DNA from: Tetracentron sinense
Lineage: Eukaryota > Streptophyta > Magnoliopsida > Trochodendrales > Trochodendraceae
Length of the DNA: 64,000 nucleotides
Direction of reading: 5' to 3'
Assembly (NCBI GenBank): GCA_015143295.1
Contig: CM026571.1
Location: 9,428,501 to 9,492,500 of the forward strand
Positions within the stretch are counted from its first letter, which is position 1; every line of letters begins with the position of its first letter. The notes beneath the pieces were generated by a model. It saw only the letters and a program-made list of their open reading frames with translations, made no database searches and was not told the DNA's origin. Positions 45,681 to 56,320 of the stretch are shown piece by piece. Both the position numbers and the translations under genes were made by a program.

Positions 45681-45787
45681 GAAGAGAAAGAATTAATTTT
45701 ATGGTGGGATTCACATGGATTCTGAAAGAAAATTATTCTCTCAGCTCCACTGCTGATGCCTTTTTTTACTGTCAGTTCTAATCATCA

Positions 45788-45936
45788 ATGGAAAAACTAG
45801 TGGAAGAAGAATAAGAAAAACAAAAGCCACAGAAGCTCCCACTGGTTTTAATCCTCAGTGCAATCCCGATGATGTCTTTCATGAAGAACGATATTCGAAT
45901 AAGTTCAAATTCCTCAAGGCATGGGAATCTGGGATG
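45788..45936 (+). pseudogene. Second partial copy of the reductase exon 1
   Basis: Starts MEKLVEEE then a stop, with EKQKPQKLPLVLI beyond; nucleotide identity to 40697-40850 is high and extends upstream into the 5' flank (AGTTCTAATCATCAATGGAA in both). Cut off at 45936 by a transposable element, in the codons for KAWESG. Only about 50 codons remain. A duplicate of host gene sequence, dead as read. Confidence 0.8.
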
Positions 45937-45995
45937 CAGGCCGGAGCCAGGAATTTTTCATTGGGAGGCCCAAAATACACGTATAAAAAAATTAA

Positions 45996-46312
45996 GGGTC
46001 CGTTCTTTGGTGGAACTTTTAAAGTCTAGAACTTTCATATTTTCATGCTTAATTTTATTTAATGTCTAAAACTATATTATTCCATAGTGTGCAAAAGTTC
46101 TACAGATATAGAACTTTCAAGTTCTACCCAAAATTTCAGATGTTTTAAGTTCCATCCATATGGAACTTCAAATTAAGTTGAACCCAATAAATCTGAGATA
46201 CCATTGTATAAAAGAGTTAGAAACCTTCTCCCCGCTCCTCTCAAATACTTGCCTCTTGTTTCCAAATATTAATGTTCCGGACTTTTAAGAGTTCTACCAA
46301 AAGAACAGAGCG
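45996..46312. mobile_element. Tourist-like MITE, 317 bp, TAA duplication, nested
   Basis: Ends GGGTCCGTTCTTTGGTGGAA and TTCTACCAAAAGAACAGAGCG (read in reverse) are inverted repeats; TAA on both sides (45993-45995, 46313-46315). Related to 42765-43040 through the GAACTTT/AAAGTTCTA interior. Confidence 0.8.
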
Positions 46313-46394
46313 TAATGGATTTGAAGGGTTCGGGGGTATAGCCCCCAAGAAAAAAAAAATTAGAGTAATTTTTTTATTATGAGAATTTTTTTCC

Positions 46395-46615
46395 CTAGTA
46401 ATGTCATTGAGGTCGCCATGTGTCACTATTGATACCCCTAGTTAAAATTCACGAACTCCTAAGGTTATAAAAAATTTAATATTTTTTTTAAAAAAACCAA
46501 GGATAAGTAGGTGAACTCTAAGAGTGGGTAAATTTTAACCATAGTTAAAGGGAGTAAAGGATATCAATAGGGACATGTGGCGACCTAAAGGGCATAACCA
46601 GTCTCCATTGGATGG
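46395..46615. mobile_element. Fold-back element nested in the 45937-46757 element
   Basis: Arms TAATGTCATTGAGGTCGCCA and GGCGACCTAAAGGGCATAA are inverted. It is the counterpart of 45296-45560 in the sister copy. Confidence 0.6.
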
Positions 46616-46757
46616 CCTACTATATATATGACAAAAAAATTAGGGGGGGGCAAGTATACTAAAAAAATGTTGGGGGCCCACTATTTCATACCAAAATAAG
46701 AAGGGATTTCAAAATTTTTGGTCATGGCCCCCTCCCCCGCCCTTGGCTCTACCCCTG

Positions 46758-47389
46758 CTGAGATCCTCATAAGAGTCATCACTCTTCATGAGAACTACAA
46801 GGGCCCTACCTGAGAGCAACCCACTCTTCTTAGAAGCCCTAAACACTCACATCCTTAAATGATATAATAAACCTAAACCCTATGCCTTTTTATAAATAAA
46901 CAATTATGATTTCCCCAAATTCTAAACCCAACAGATAACTCCATAATAATAGAGTTTTATACAAAATAGTTCTATTCTAGTGAAAACTCAACATGTGTCC
47001 GTAAATATTGTAATCTCCACACTCCTTAGAGGATTCATCATCTAAAGTTTGTCAACCAGGCACAGATCCAAAGTTTGGTTTATGGCGATGATTGGCGTTT
47101 TCTTAGATAAGAAGCAAATGCAGTCCTGTTGGTAGGTTCACCAGATGAGAGAGTTGAGATTCTTTGTTGGATACTAGTTATTGGGCCTGAAAATCTAATC
47201 AGTTAATAGATGGGCTTGACCTCCTGACCTCATAGAACATATGGGCCTTTATGATCGACCTCCCCTCAGATGACAAATGGGTCCAGACATCTTCACCCTG
47301 GGTAACTGATAGGCCGGATATCCTTGTTCCTAAACAACAGATCAATCGGGCTGTCACATCCCAAATTATAGTTTAAATATTAACTAGAG
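46758..47389. other. Spacer, nothing recognised
   Basis: Non-coding, moderately AT-rich. No continuation of the reductase gene was found after the insertion. Confidence 0.4.
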
Positions 47390-47454
47390 ATCGCTAATTA
47401 ACACAGCTAATCGGGGTTGCAGCCTAACCGTCTTTACGATACCCAAAAAAAAAA
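47390..47454 (+). mobile_element. SINE 3' tail
   Basis: CTAATCGGGGTTGCAGCC followed by TAACCGTCTTTACGATACCC and a run of A. It matches the 3' end of 53792-53963 (CTAACCGGAATTGCAAC, TACCCCAAAAAAA). The 5' promoter boxes are not visible. Confidence 0.5.
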
Positions 47455-47648
47455 TTGGAGCTCTAGTTCAAGAAATAACTGGAACTCCCTAAAATATGAC
47501 TTGTGACAGGAGCATATTGGAACTACAAAGTAAAAGGAAATTTATTTTTATTTCACTTTTTTTTTATGTAATTCCTAAAATATCGTTATCTCTTTCTTCA
47601 ATTACGAGAAGAAAGAGTCTAGGTACTCCCAAATATACTCCACAATCC

Positions 47649-48361
47649 TAGGCCTGTCAAAATAGCTCAGATTGAAGGGTACCTGGCCGTCCAAACCCAC
47701 CCAAGCCATGCCCTTCCCCTACCCTTGGGCCGGGTAAGGCTCGAAATCAACAAGCCCTTCCTCTGTAGGGATGAGCTAGGGCACCTCCTGCCAGCTTCCT
47801 TGTTAAGCATTGTTAATGTATTTTAAAATTACGAATATAGCCCCCATTAATGGTATTAATATGGGGTTATATGCATAATTTCACAAACAAACTTCTTTAT
47901 ATATCGACGATTGCGTCGAAACTCTAACCCTACACTTCTTCTTCTCTCTCACTTAGGCTTTCTCTCTCTCAGGCTCTCAAGTCTCAGCTCAATCAATCGA
48001 TGAAAGTCTCGAAAGTTGACCTCTTATTAGTTGTGCTCTCTTAGACTATTGCTCTCAGCCACCATCAGGCATCAAGCTCAAGATCAAGCTCTGCTATTGC
48101 TCTTTTTGTTGCGATCCTGGTCTCAAGCCCAGATAAAAGAGGAGGACATCTATTTCCATGCCCAGTCAATATAGAAAAAAAAAATCCCATCTTAGGTAAC
48201 AATTTTATTTTTCATTCTTTCTTCCAATCCTTTGGCCCAGCCCGAACTCTTGAGGGAAGGGTTAAGGCCCAATCAACCGCGGCCCTTGAAGGGGTAGGGC
48301 CCTACTCTTATATAGGTAAGGGTAGGAGGGCTGACCCTAGTCTGACCCTTTGATAGCCCTA
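47649..48361. mobile_element. Non-autonomous hAT element, GC-rich subterminal family, copy 2
   Basis: Begins TAGGCCTGTCAAAATAGC and ends GACCCTTTGATAGCCCTA. Flanking octamers CACAATCC (47641-47648) and CTCAATCC (48362-48369) match at seven of eight. Subterminal TACCCTTGGGCCGGG and AAGGGGTAGGGCCC words; interior with CTCTCT tracts, as in copy 1. No transposase. Confidence 0.85.
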
Positions 48362-49118
48362 CTCAATCCTAACAATCTATTGCCAACCATGAAGGGTCAG
48401 GATTTCTTTTCTAATGCCACATCAGCCGTAATCTTGACCCTTCAATAACCGAAAATCGACGTTGTCCGTGTAAATAAAATAAGTTCTTTTTCAAAAAGTA
48501 GCTTTAGATTGCTTATTGAATAAGTGATAAAATCACTTATTGCTAAAATATTTAGACATCACTGAAATATTATCAAACAATCTTGTTACTAAATAAGAAC
48601 TTAATTTTGTAGAATAAGTCCATAAGCTCTTATTTTAAGTTTTATCAAACGCCTAGTGTGAAATGCTTAGGAAAGGAGCAGAAAAGGGATTGTGCGCCCT
48701 TCTTTATTTTGTAATTCCAATATGCACCAGTCACATGAGGCATGTTTTAGGAGCTCCAATTCATATTCAAACTCATATATATATATATATATATATATAA
48801 AGAGAGAGAGAAAAGTAACTTTCCTATCAATAAATTTGCTTGAATCACTATATCCACTGTCCCTCAATACCTTAAATTCCTGTATTATGGTTTTACATTG
48901 AGAAGATAGGCAATGTTGTTGATAATTTTTCTACATTACCAGATAAAACTTAAAAATTAGCTCACTTAGATCTTTATTCCTTCAATTTCATCTGTCTAGC
49001 TCTCTTTCTTGTCCATCACAGACAGCTAGTTACCGGACCCTTTAGAGGAAAACTGGCCCTTCTTTTTGGTTTTGCTCTTAGCTTTCTACTCCAATCTTAA
49101 CAAGATCTCTTAGCCCTC
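48362..49118. other. Spacer with (TA)n tract
   Basis: Non-coding; includes a TA run at about 48776-48800 followed by GAGAGAGAGA. Bases immediately left of 49119 are the 3' UTR of the oxidase. Confidence 0.5.
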
Positions 49119-50397
49119 TTATGCTTCTTCAGTTGTTTTTTGTTGAAGCCATTTCGAAAAGGCGTCAAGTGTCTTCATGTCAGCCCTGTAGTACTTCTGG
49201 GTGAATTCGAGCAGCGATGGCCATTTGAAGTCTGGATATATCCTTGGATGTTCCATGTCAACCAATCCCTTTGGTGGAGTCACCACCTTATCCGTCGACG
49301 GACACAGAAAGAAAGCAAGAGATTTCCTCGGCCTTTTGCTGTTCACTACTGCTCTGTGCAAGCAACTCTTGTACCTCCCATTTGATAGAGCCTGAAACAT
49401 ACCCAATTATGCTTCACCCCCATTAATCAATTCAATCTCCCAAAAACAAAAAAACAAACAAAAAAATGTAGGAATCTAACCATGAATGTGTCGCCGATGT
49501 TGACAACAAATGCTTCAGAATTGGGACTAATGGAATGCCACTGGCCGTCTACAAACACTTGAAGACCGCCAACCTGGTCTTGATGAAGGATGGTTAAGGA
49601 TGTTGGGTCACAGTGAGGTCCAGTTCCTAGAGTCAGATCGGGCTTCTGGCACGGTGGGTAGTAGTTAAGCCTCATTATGGAATCATTTCCTTGGAAGAAT
49701 TCCCTGAAATTCCCTCTGCCTGCTCCAAGGCTCATCCCCAAGAGCTCCATGATCCCAAGAGAGACACCACTCATTGCCTTGCAATACTCCTGGTACACCC
49801 TCCTAAGAACAACACAAATTTAACAAAAAAAAAATGGTAAAAGAGATAGTATTTGAATCAAATGACATTGTTTTCATACCCAAATTCCGAGAAACCTTCT
49901 CCCATTATGTTCAAGAAATACTCTTCGACGATGTTCGACGAATGCACATGATCCGAATAGCTAAAAGAAAGTGTCTCCTTCCAGGGTAGCTTGGAGGAGA
50001 ACCTGCCAGTAAAGCTACTAGCATATCCACAGTGATCACCAAGCTTCCTCTGAGCCCTTTGCTTCTCAGAGAGCGGCAAGTCAAAGAAGAGCTCCATATA
50101 TTGGTGAGCTTCTGCCAAAAGTTGGGCATCGATACCATGATTCACAACAAGAAAGAACCCATGCTTCCGGCAAGCCTCATCGACAAGCCTCGAGGCTTTT
50201 AAGGAAGCAATTGGGTCACCAGAGAGGAAGCCTCCCAAGTCGATGAGTGGAACTAGTAGTTCATGTACCTTAGGACAAGGCTTCTCGTCGTCTGGCCATA
50301 TAAACTGTATGGGTATGTTGGATTGGTACCGAAGCACAGAGGCGTCGAAAACTAGAGATTGTTGCTCATCTTTTCTTTCATCTATCGGCGAAGGCAT
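49119..50397 (-). CDS. GA20ox: Gibberellin 20-oxidase, three exons, complete
   Basis: 2-oxoglutarate/Fe(II)-dependent dioxygenase that successively oxidises C-20 of GA12/GA53 toward GA9/GA20 in the cytosol, a control point of bioactive gibberellin synthesis. Exons: 50397-49880, 49802-49481, 49391-49119; GT-AG introns of 77 and 89 bp keep frame, giving 370 aa, the normal family length. Motifs: [21 protein letters not shown] (a GA20ox signature), [20 protein letters not shown], iron ligands His236/Asp238 and His292, and the 2-oxoglutarate RxS at 302-304 (KRPRKS). Intron positions are those usual for GA20ox genes. The start [10 protein letters not shown] is the only ATG in frame upstream of the domain. 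A TATA-like box lies 160 bases upstream. The paralogue number in the family cannot be assigned. Confidence 0.95.
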
Positions 50398-50556
50398 CGC
50401 AGTACGTTTGCAGTGAAATCAATTGCAGTTGTATGCTGAGATCTTGAAAGACAAATTGAGAGCAGTTGGGGAGAGTGAGAGAGGAAGGAGTTGGTTAATG
50501 GGAGGTGGGAGAGAAGAAAAGCCAAGGGTTGAACATTGATTAGAGCAGTTAAATGC

Positions 50557-50566
50557 CTATATATGT
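50557..50566 (-). promoter_or_regulatory. TATA-like box for the GA20ox gene
   Basis: CATATATAGG on the minus strand, 160 bases before the ATG, leaving a plausible 5' UTR of about 130 bases. It is the only TATA-like match in that interval. Confidence 0.5.
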
Positions 50567-50859
50567 AAGTGCTAGTAATGCATAATCTTCATGAAACTCA
50601 ACTTTGAAATGAGAATCCGTTGACCATTATCTTCCTTGGATCCCTTTCAATTCTCATGGATTTTTCTAAACCCCTGTTTGGTTGCCGGGAAAATATGTTA
50701 GCACAAATCTTAATTGTGTTTTTTCTCTGTTTTCATCTATTTTCTCTCATAAGCTTTCAACTTATCTAGTTTTGTGCACTTTAATGGGCCTAGTATTTCC
50801 TGTTACGCCTTTGAGGTCACCACGTGTCCCTTTTAAAAATGAGTTAATTGATAGAAATG

Positions 50860-51027
50860 AGTTACTTGATACAAAATGAGTCAGGAAGTGGAAGGTCTTG
50901 GGTTCGACTTCTCACTCCCCCTACGCGATCCCAGACTTTCCTGGTGTGGCGGGTTGCGGGCTCTCGTCGCAGCCTCGGGGATTAGTCCCGACCCAATGGT
51001 TGGGGATACCCAGGTTTCCAAAAGAAA
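50860..51027 (+). mobile_element. SINE, tRNA-derived, different subfamily
   Basis: B-box AAGGTCTTGGGTTCGACTTC (50893-50912), an A-box-like GAGTTACTTGATAC before it, then a GGGATTAGTCCCGACCCAA region and GGGGATACCCAGGTTTCC end, as in several plant SINE families. No clear target duplication. Confidence 0.6.
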
Positions 51028-53791
51028 TATATTATATTAAACGTAGACTATAGTGGCAAAATAGAATCCATGGTGCCGACTCCAAGTAGTAGTGATAAGG
51101 TACTATTTTTCCATTTTTTCCTCCGAAAATCTCATCCCAATCATCCAAGTGATCAAGGCAAATATCACATTTTTTAATGTGCTTGTCATCCCCTACACTT
51201 GGTAGATAAGATATACAATTTATGTCGTGAAAGTGATAGACACATCTAATCATAGTTCCCAGTACAAAATAAAATGATTTGCATCCCTAGATTTTTTATA
51301 TATATATATATATATATGAAAATGCTACTATTCACTAAGACTAGTAAACTTCGTAACGAGAGTTGACAAATTTTTTGAGTGAGTATGCTCGAAACAATAA
51401 GAAAATAGCATTTCCTTTATTGTTTTCCTAAGGATTGGTACTCAAGTACTCTATCCATTGATGGAATCCATTTGTGCACTTATACTTTTCTTACATAATA
51501 AAAGAGCATAATAATATTTTTTTTATATTCTATGTTAATCTTTGTTGATGATGGAAAATAATAAGTTGACACATGGAAGTTACTTCCCAGTAAGATCAGA
51601 AGCCACGTGGATAAAGATTATGGTGATTCGAAAAAGTTCCATTGCTTTAAAGTATTTAAGATTAATAGTGTATCAGATACTCATTTTCACTATTTTATAG
51701 TTTTTTGCTTTCCAAAAGTGTAATAAGCCTTCAGAGCTTAATTATTAACGTCTTTCTGGCCTAAGTAATCTTTTACAGATACTGTGATAAGCTTTTAGAT
51801 TCTGCTGAAAATCTCAAATAATTTGAAAGGTTTAGATACCTTAAAATATGCAATGTTCGAGAATAAGATTCGGACTCCGAGCATGCTGATCAACTCACTA
51901 CGCCTTCATGGTCTGAAATAGTTGAGTACTCAACAGATGATGTGGTCAAAGGAGCAGATTTTGACTAATTGATAAGCTTTCAATATCTGATAGAAAGCTC
52001 AAAAGGCAGCCTACTCCGTCAGGACAAAATTTGTCATTGGTAAGACTTTAGTAGAATTAGATTACTGAATGTTTTCTAACGCCATTATGATATTATAGTC
52101 TTCAAGACAGGTCTTGAATCAATGATGTTGCGGGCTTATGCTGATCAAAAGCTCAAAGGAATCAAACTCCATTGAAACGAAAAAGGCGGTTACTGGTTCA
52201 GCCTCGTCTCCATAGGGATTCGGTGGATTCAGATCACCATAAACCATATTGCTTTGTCAGGGGGTAAAGGCACTAATTGCCTTCCTCGTGGGAAAGGACG
52301 TGTGTGTTCCCCCCATCTTCTATTCCAGCAAAGTATGAATTACTTCATTGGCTGACAGTCAGTAGGGAATGCTGGGATGTATCTTGCTCCCATTTCCCAG
52401 TGGGCTATTGGAGGAAAACGAATCCTCCATAGTGTCATTCTGTCGTACTTGATGATTGAGGCCTGATGGTGGATATTGCATCTGCCCTGAGAATAGTGCC
52501 TTCGTTCAGCACTTTTGATTTCTCTAAACAAGGTATCGTAAAGGCTTATAACCCACCTTTGGTGTAGGATGATTTATATATATATATATCTAGGGGAAAG
52601 ATTATAACATGTGGTTTGGAGGGCTAGGAGGGAATTTGTTAAAATAGATAAATTTCTTTCTAAAAGTAGTTTACTCTTTTAACCTTTGAAGAATGTATTT
52701 GTTTGGGTCATAGCTTTTTAAATAATTAAGTCATAACTGAAAGTTAGTTATGATGGTTTGATGAGTTGACAGCTTTTTCTTGAAAGAACACGTGACATTT
52801 AACAAATAGGCTCCATTTAACAGATGTAAGTTACTTTTAACAGAATACATCCATTTGTTAACAGATAGACTCTATTTAACGGATTTTGTATATATTTTAA
52901 CAGAATGACTCCTTTTAATAGAATACATTTGTCATATGTTAGAATCAATTAGATGTCACATCAAGAAATATTTTTGATATATTATTATTAATTAAAAATA
53001 ATTTTTCTCTATAAATAGGAGAGGACCAGTAGAAATTAGGGATCAGATCTGATTTTGACTTGTACTTTTGGATCTTTCTGGAGTAAGAAATTTGAGAGAC
53101 AAGTTTTCGTTCTCAGATTCTTCACATGTTCTTAAGTGTTCTTAAGAAGGAAGGATGCCAGTTCATTGAGATTCTTCACTGTTCCCTCTTCTCTTCCTTC
53201 GATCACTTTCATTTTTTCTTTTTTCAATTTTCTCTTTTACTCATTCTTTTAGGAAACCTGGAGAAGTGCGATCATAGCCAAACTACTTCAGGCTTGCAGA
53301 ATTACTTAGAAATATCAAAAGGAGATTACTAATGATGGCTTGTTGATCCTATTTGACAGATCCATAGGTGCAGATGAAGATATAATAATCCATTTCAGCA
53401 ATCCGATTCCTTGGATTCAATAATCTTTAAATAAAAGACAACTTTCTAAAAGATAGTGCTTAGACAGACTCGCCAGCGCATCTAGTCCCCTAAAATGAGA
53501 ACCTTAGGGAACCAAATCGTCTGTGTTCTTCCATGTGGCCAAGGTGTTCAAAGGCCAAGATTAATTATAAAGTTGTTAAGCTGAAAATCCCATACAAGGC
53601 AATTCATCCTAGCCTTTAAACACCCTTGGCCATAGGGACATGCTTCCCCTAAAATGATAATAAGACAAGAATTTGAGGTGAACTCTACAAAATTTTTGTT
53701 ATGTCCTCTTATTACTTTAGAGGATTTTATGAGGGAGTCAGTCTAGCCTCTCCATTCTAAATTGAGAGTGCTAACTTTAGTCGCACCTATA
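51028..53791. other. Unassigned low-copy-looking region
   Basis: No intact gene. The stretch 52080-52560 is less AT-rich and has peptide-like pieces (for example ISQWAIGGKRILHSVILSYL near 52400) broken by stops, so it may be an old degenerate gene or element. A TATA-like CTCTATAAATAGGAG at 53008-53022 is followed by a region poor in motifs. TTTAACAGA(A/T) words recur at 52800-52920. A (TA)n tract lies at 51297-51317. Confidence 0.35.
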
Positions 53792-53963
53792 CGTCTCGTG
53801 ATTTGCTCAAGTGGTAGGATGTATGTTTTTTTTAGGGAAGGACTCGGGTTAGATGGTTGAGAGACGGTGTAATGGTTGAGAGTTTCATCATTTGTATTAA
53901 CTTAACTCCTCACTCTACTAACCGGAATTGCAACTTAACCTCATAACTAATACCCCAAAAAAA
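53792..53963 (+). mobile_element. SINE with TACCCCAAAA tail
   Basis: A-box-like TTGCTCAAGTGGTAGGA (53803-53819), decayed B-box GGACTCGGGTTAGATGG, then CTAACCGGAATTGCAACTTA and TACCCCAAAAAAA. Flanks GCACCTATA (53783-53791) and GCACCTAAA (53969-53977) suggest a target duplication. Confidence 0.6.
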
Positions 53964-53977
53964 CCTTTGCACCTAAA

Positions 53978-54964
53978 AGGATAAAACACTTTTGTTTAGG
54001 GCTCACACCTGAAGTACTTTATCTTTCTCATTATGGGACATTAAGCTTGGCCAAAAAATGAGATGTCTTTTTGCTTTTTTAAAAATCTTAATTAGGTGAA
54101 CATTAAGAATTAATATTGACTCCGATAGAATTAATGTGGTAATATATTTTGTTTATACATTCAGGAAGAAGTTAAAAGGATAGAAAAAACTAGCAGCCGT
54201 TGAGTATGACCACTAAGGAGAGATTCCATTTAAGTATAGTCTAATTGCTTTTTTAGTTATACAGTAATATTTGTTCCAATAGTAGAAAGTGTGTCTACCA
54301 TGGAGAGCACTCAAGTTAGAGTAAAGCCACAATATTTATGTCCCTTGTGCTTAATTTTTTTAATCTATTTTATTCATCAAGGATTAGTGGTTGATGTTAA
54401 AAAGTGGGTGTCACCCAAAAGAACTTCTAGATCCCAAAATCTTATAACTTAATTTTTTTGGTGGTGCCAAAATCTTATAATAAAGTGCGCACTTCCACGA
54501 TCTAGCTAGAGGGGTGTGACATGCTCTTTGGTGCATTGCTCGAAAGCTCGGTGTAAAACTTTACAAAATCCAATGAGGCAATAACATATAGATTGAAGTG
54601 TTTGTTTAAAGTGCATGTGGTCGGCCAAATTCAGAAACTTTTATTAGGTTCCCTGCATCTATCCATGTAAAGGCCACGTTGAAAAATACACCAAATCATT
54701 CTGTGTATGTGTATTCCAAATATGAGTGTCAATGGGCCCGGGCTGGCCAACGGCCCGGGCTGGCCTGGCCTGATTACATAGTTGGATGAGCTTGGGCTTA
54801 GAGGCTTAGGTCTGGTAACCTATTAGACTAGGTTTCCAAATGGGTTTGCCCCGGATGACCCAATCATTTGTGGATGCCCAATGGCTTGGCTCAGGCGTCC
54901 ACCAGAGCAAATCTTTTGCCTAAGATTTAAGAGATGTCCTTGATGAGATACCATTTTACTAAAA
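53978..54964. other. Spacer, nothing recognised
   Basis: Non-coding. CCCGGGCTGGCC-type words at 54738-54772 recall the ends of GC-rich hAT elements but no second end was found. Confidence 0.4.
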
Positions 54965-55183
54965 GGGGATGCGATTTGATCTGGCGATAGCCGCACCAAA
55001 ACCATCGGTGATGGTTTTAGTCCGACATGTGGCGATAAAAGGAGAGAAGTCATTTCATTTCCCCCCCTTTTTTTTTTGACTTCTCTCCATTTAATATCTT
55101 CCCCCATTTTTATCACCACATGTCCCACATCAACCCCATCGCCAGATGGTTTTGGTCTGGTAGCCAGATCTAATCCCATCCCC
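54965..55183. mobile_element. Fold-back MITE, GGGGATGSGATT ends
   Basis: GGGGATGCGATTTGATCTGGC (left, 54965) and the reverse of GCCAGATCTAATCCCATCCCC (right, to 55183) form long inverted ends; AAAACCATC, GACATGTGG and GAGAGAAGTCA pair further in. 219 bases, nearly fully self-complementary. The open frame reported across it on the minus strand is incidental. Confidence 0.75.
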
Positions 55184-55199
55184 ACCAAAAGGAGTACGG

Positions 55200-56320
55200 A
55201 TCCTTTTTAACTTCAGTTAGTAAATTTTGACCCTTAAGAATATTTTTTTAATATATTTTTTTAAATAACAGGATTAGATTGTTAAACTTTAAGGTAAGTA
55301 AATCTTAACTACAATTAACTGGTGTTAAAAGGGCATGTGTTGACCCGTATTTAAAAAAAAAAATTACGATTAGATTATTGAACCTTAGGGGTGTCAAAGG
55401 GCCGGGTTGGGGTAGGGCCGGGGTCAACCCTAGCCCTACCCTTCCTTATAAGAGTAGAGCCCTAGCCTGGCCCTAGCCCTTCAAGGGCCGGGGTTGATTG
55501 GGCCCTAGCCCGGCCCCTCAAGGGCCGGGGCCAAGCCGGGCCGGAAGAAAGAGCGGAATTTTTTTTTTTCATCTAAGATAATAAATTTTTTTTTACTACA
55601 CCGACTGTCAACCTTACATAGAAATGGATAACCTCCTCTTTTATTCGGGTTTGGGATCAACATTGCAACAAAAAGAGCAATGACAGAGTTAAAAAAAAAA
55701 TTTCCTTATCAGTGACAGTCATACATAATAAACCAAAACATAGTATAGGTAAACAAGTAGAATAATAAAACTATATAGAACAAAATTGAAAATATGTTTA
55801 AATATAAAACTGAAAGTAGAGAGTAAGATATGAGAGAGAGAGAGAGATGATCGATGAAGAGCCAAAGTGGTATGTGGCCTGTGCGATTGAAGTTGAAGAA
55901 TGAAAAGACAAAGTCTTAGAATGTGAATACAAGTTAGGGTTTGGTCTGTGTTAGGTTGGTTTTTATAAGGTCTTTAGTTGGCGTAATTACAAACATAGCC
56001 CTACTTTCATAACGTTAATGAAAGGTTAAATGGAGCATATTAATAAAATTATTGAAAAATATTTATCTTAAGATAAAGTAGGGCCGGGCCGGGCCGGGAA
56101 GGGCCGGACAGGGGGAGCCCTAGCCCGGCCTTAGAGAACAAGTGCTTCCAATTTTTTGGCCCTGCCCGGCCCAAGGGCTGGGGTAGGGCCGGGCTTTGGA
56201 GGGCCGGGCCGGGCCGGGTACCCTTATATATGGGCTTTTTTGACAGCCTTATTGAACCTTAAGGGTTCGTAAATATTAACTACAATTAACGGGCATTAAA
56301 AGGGACACATGTGTCGGCGT
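55200..56320. mobile_element. Fold-back element of the dispersed family, split by a hAT insertion
   Basis: GATTGTTAAACTTTAAGGTA, CTTAACTACAATTAACTGG and AAAGGGCATGTGTTGACCC before the insertion, and GAACCTTAAGGGTTCGTAAA, TTAACTACAATTAACGGGC after it, belong to the TTAGTAACCCTTAGGG family. Confidence 0.6.
55386..56251. mobile_element. Non-autonomous hAT element, GC-rich subterminal family, copy 3
   Basis: Begins TAGGGGTGTCAAAGGGCC and ends GGCTTTTTTGACAGCCTTA. Perfect 8-bp duplication TTGAACCT (55378-55385, 56252-56259). Subterminal arrays of GGGCCGGG and CTAGCCC on both sides. The best preserved of the three copies. No transposase. Confidence 0.92.

Larger units (their letters stand above)
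45937..46757 (+). mobile_element. Non-autonomous CAGGSCGGAGCC element inserted in the reductase copy
   Basis: Ends CAGGCCGGAGCCAGGAATTT and GGGCGGGGGAGGGGGCC read in reverse from 46757 (CCTTGGCTCTACCCCTG), giving a CAGG...CCTG pair. Flanking octamers CTGGGATG and CTGAGATC agree at six of eight positions, so a decayed hAT-type duplication is possible. Contains a nested Tourist MITE and a fold-back element. Confidence 0.6.

Noticed and set aside
49911-50138. 75-aa frame overlapping GA20ox exon 1 on the same strand
   Set aside because: It is an alternative frame of a well-supported coding exon.
51850-53300. Endogenous pararetrovirus or LTR-type promoter island
   Set aside because: A TATA-like box and broken peptides alone are not enough. 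I found no primer-binding site, reverse transcriptase or terminal repeat.
54823-55188. 121-aa minus-strand frame
   Set aside because: It lies mostly across a self-complementary MITE and its flank; the composition is explained by the hairpin.
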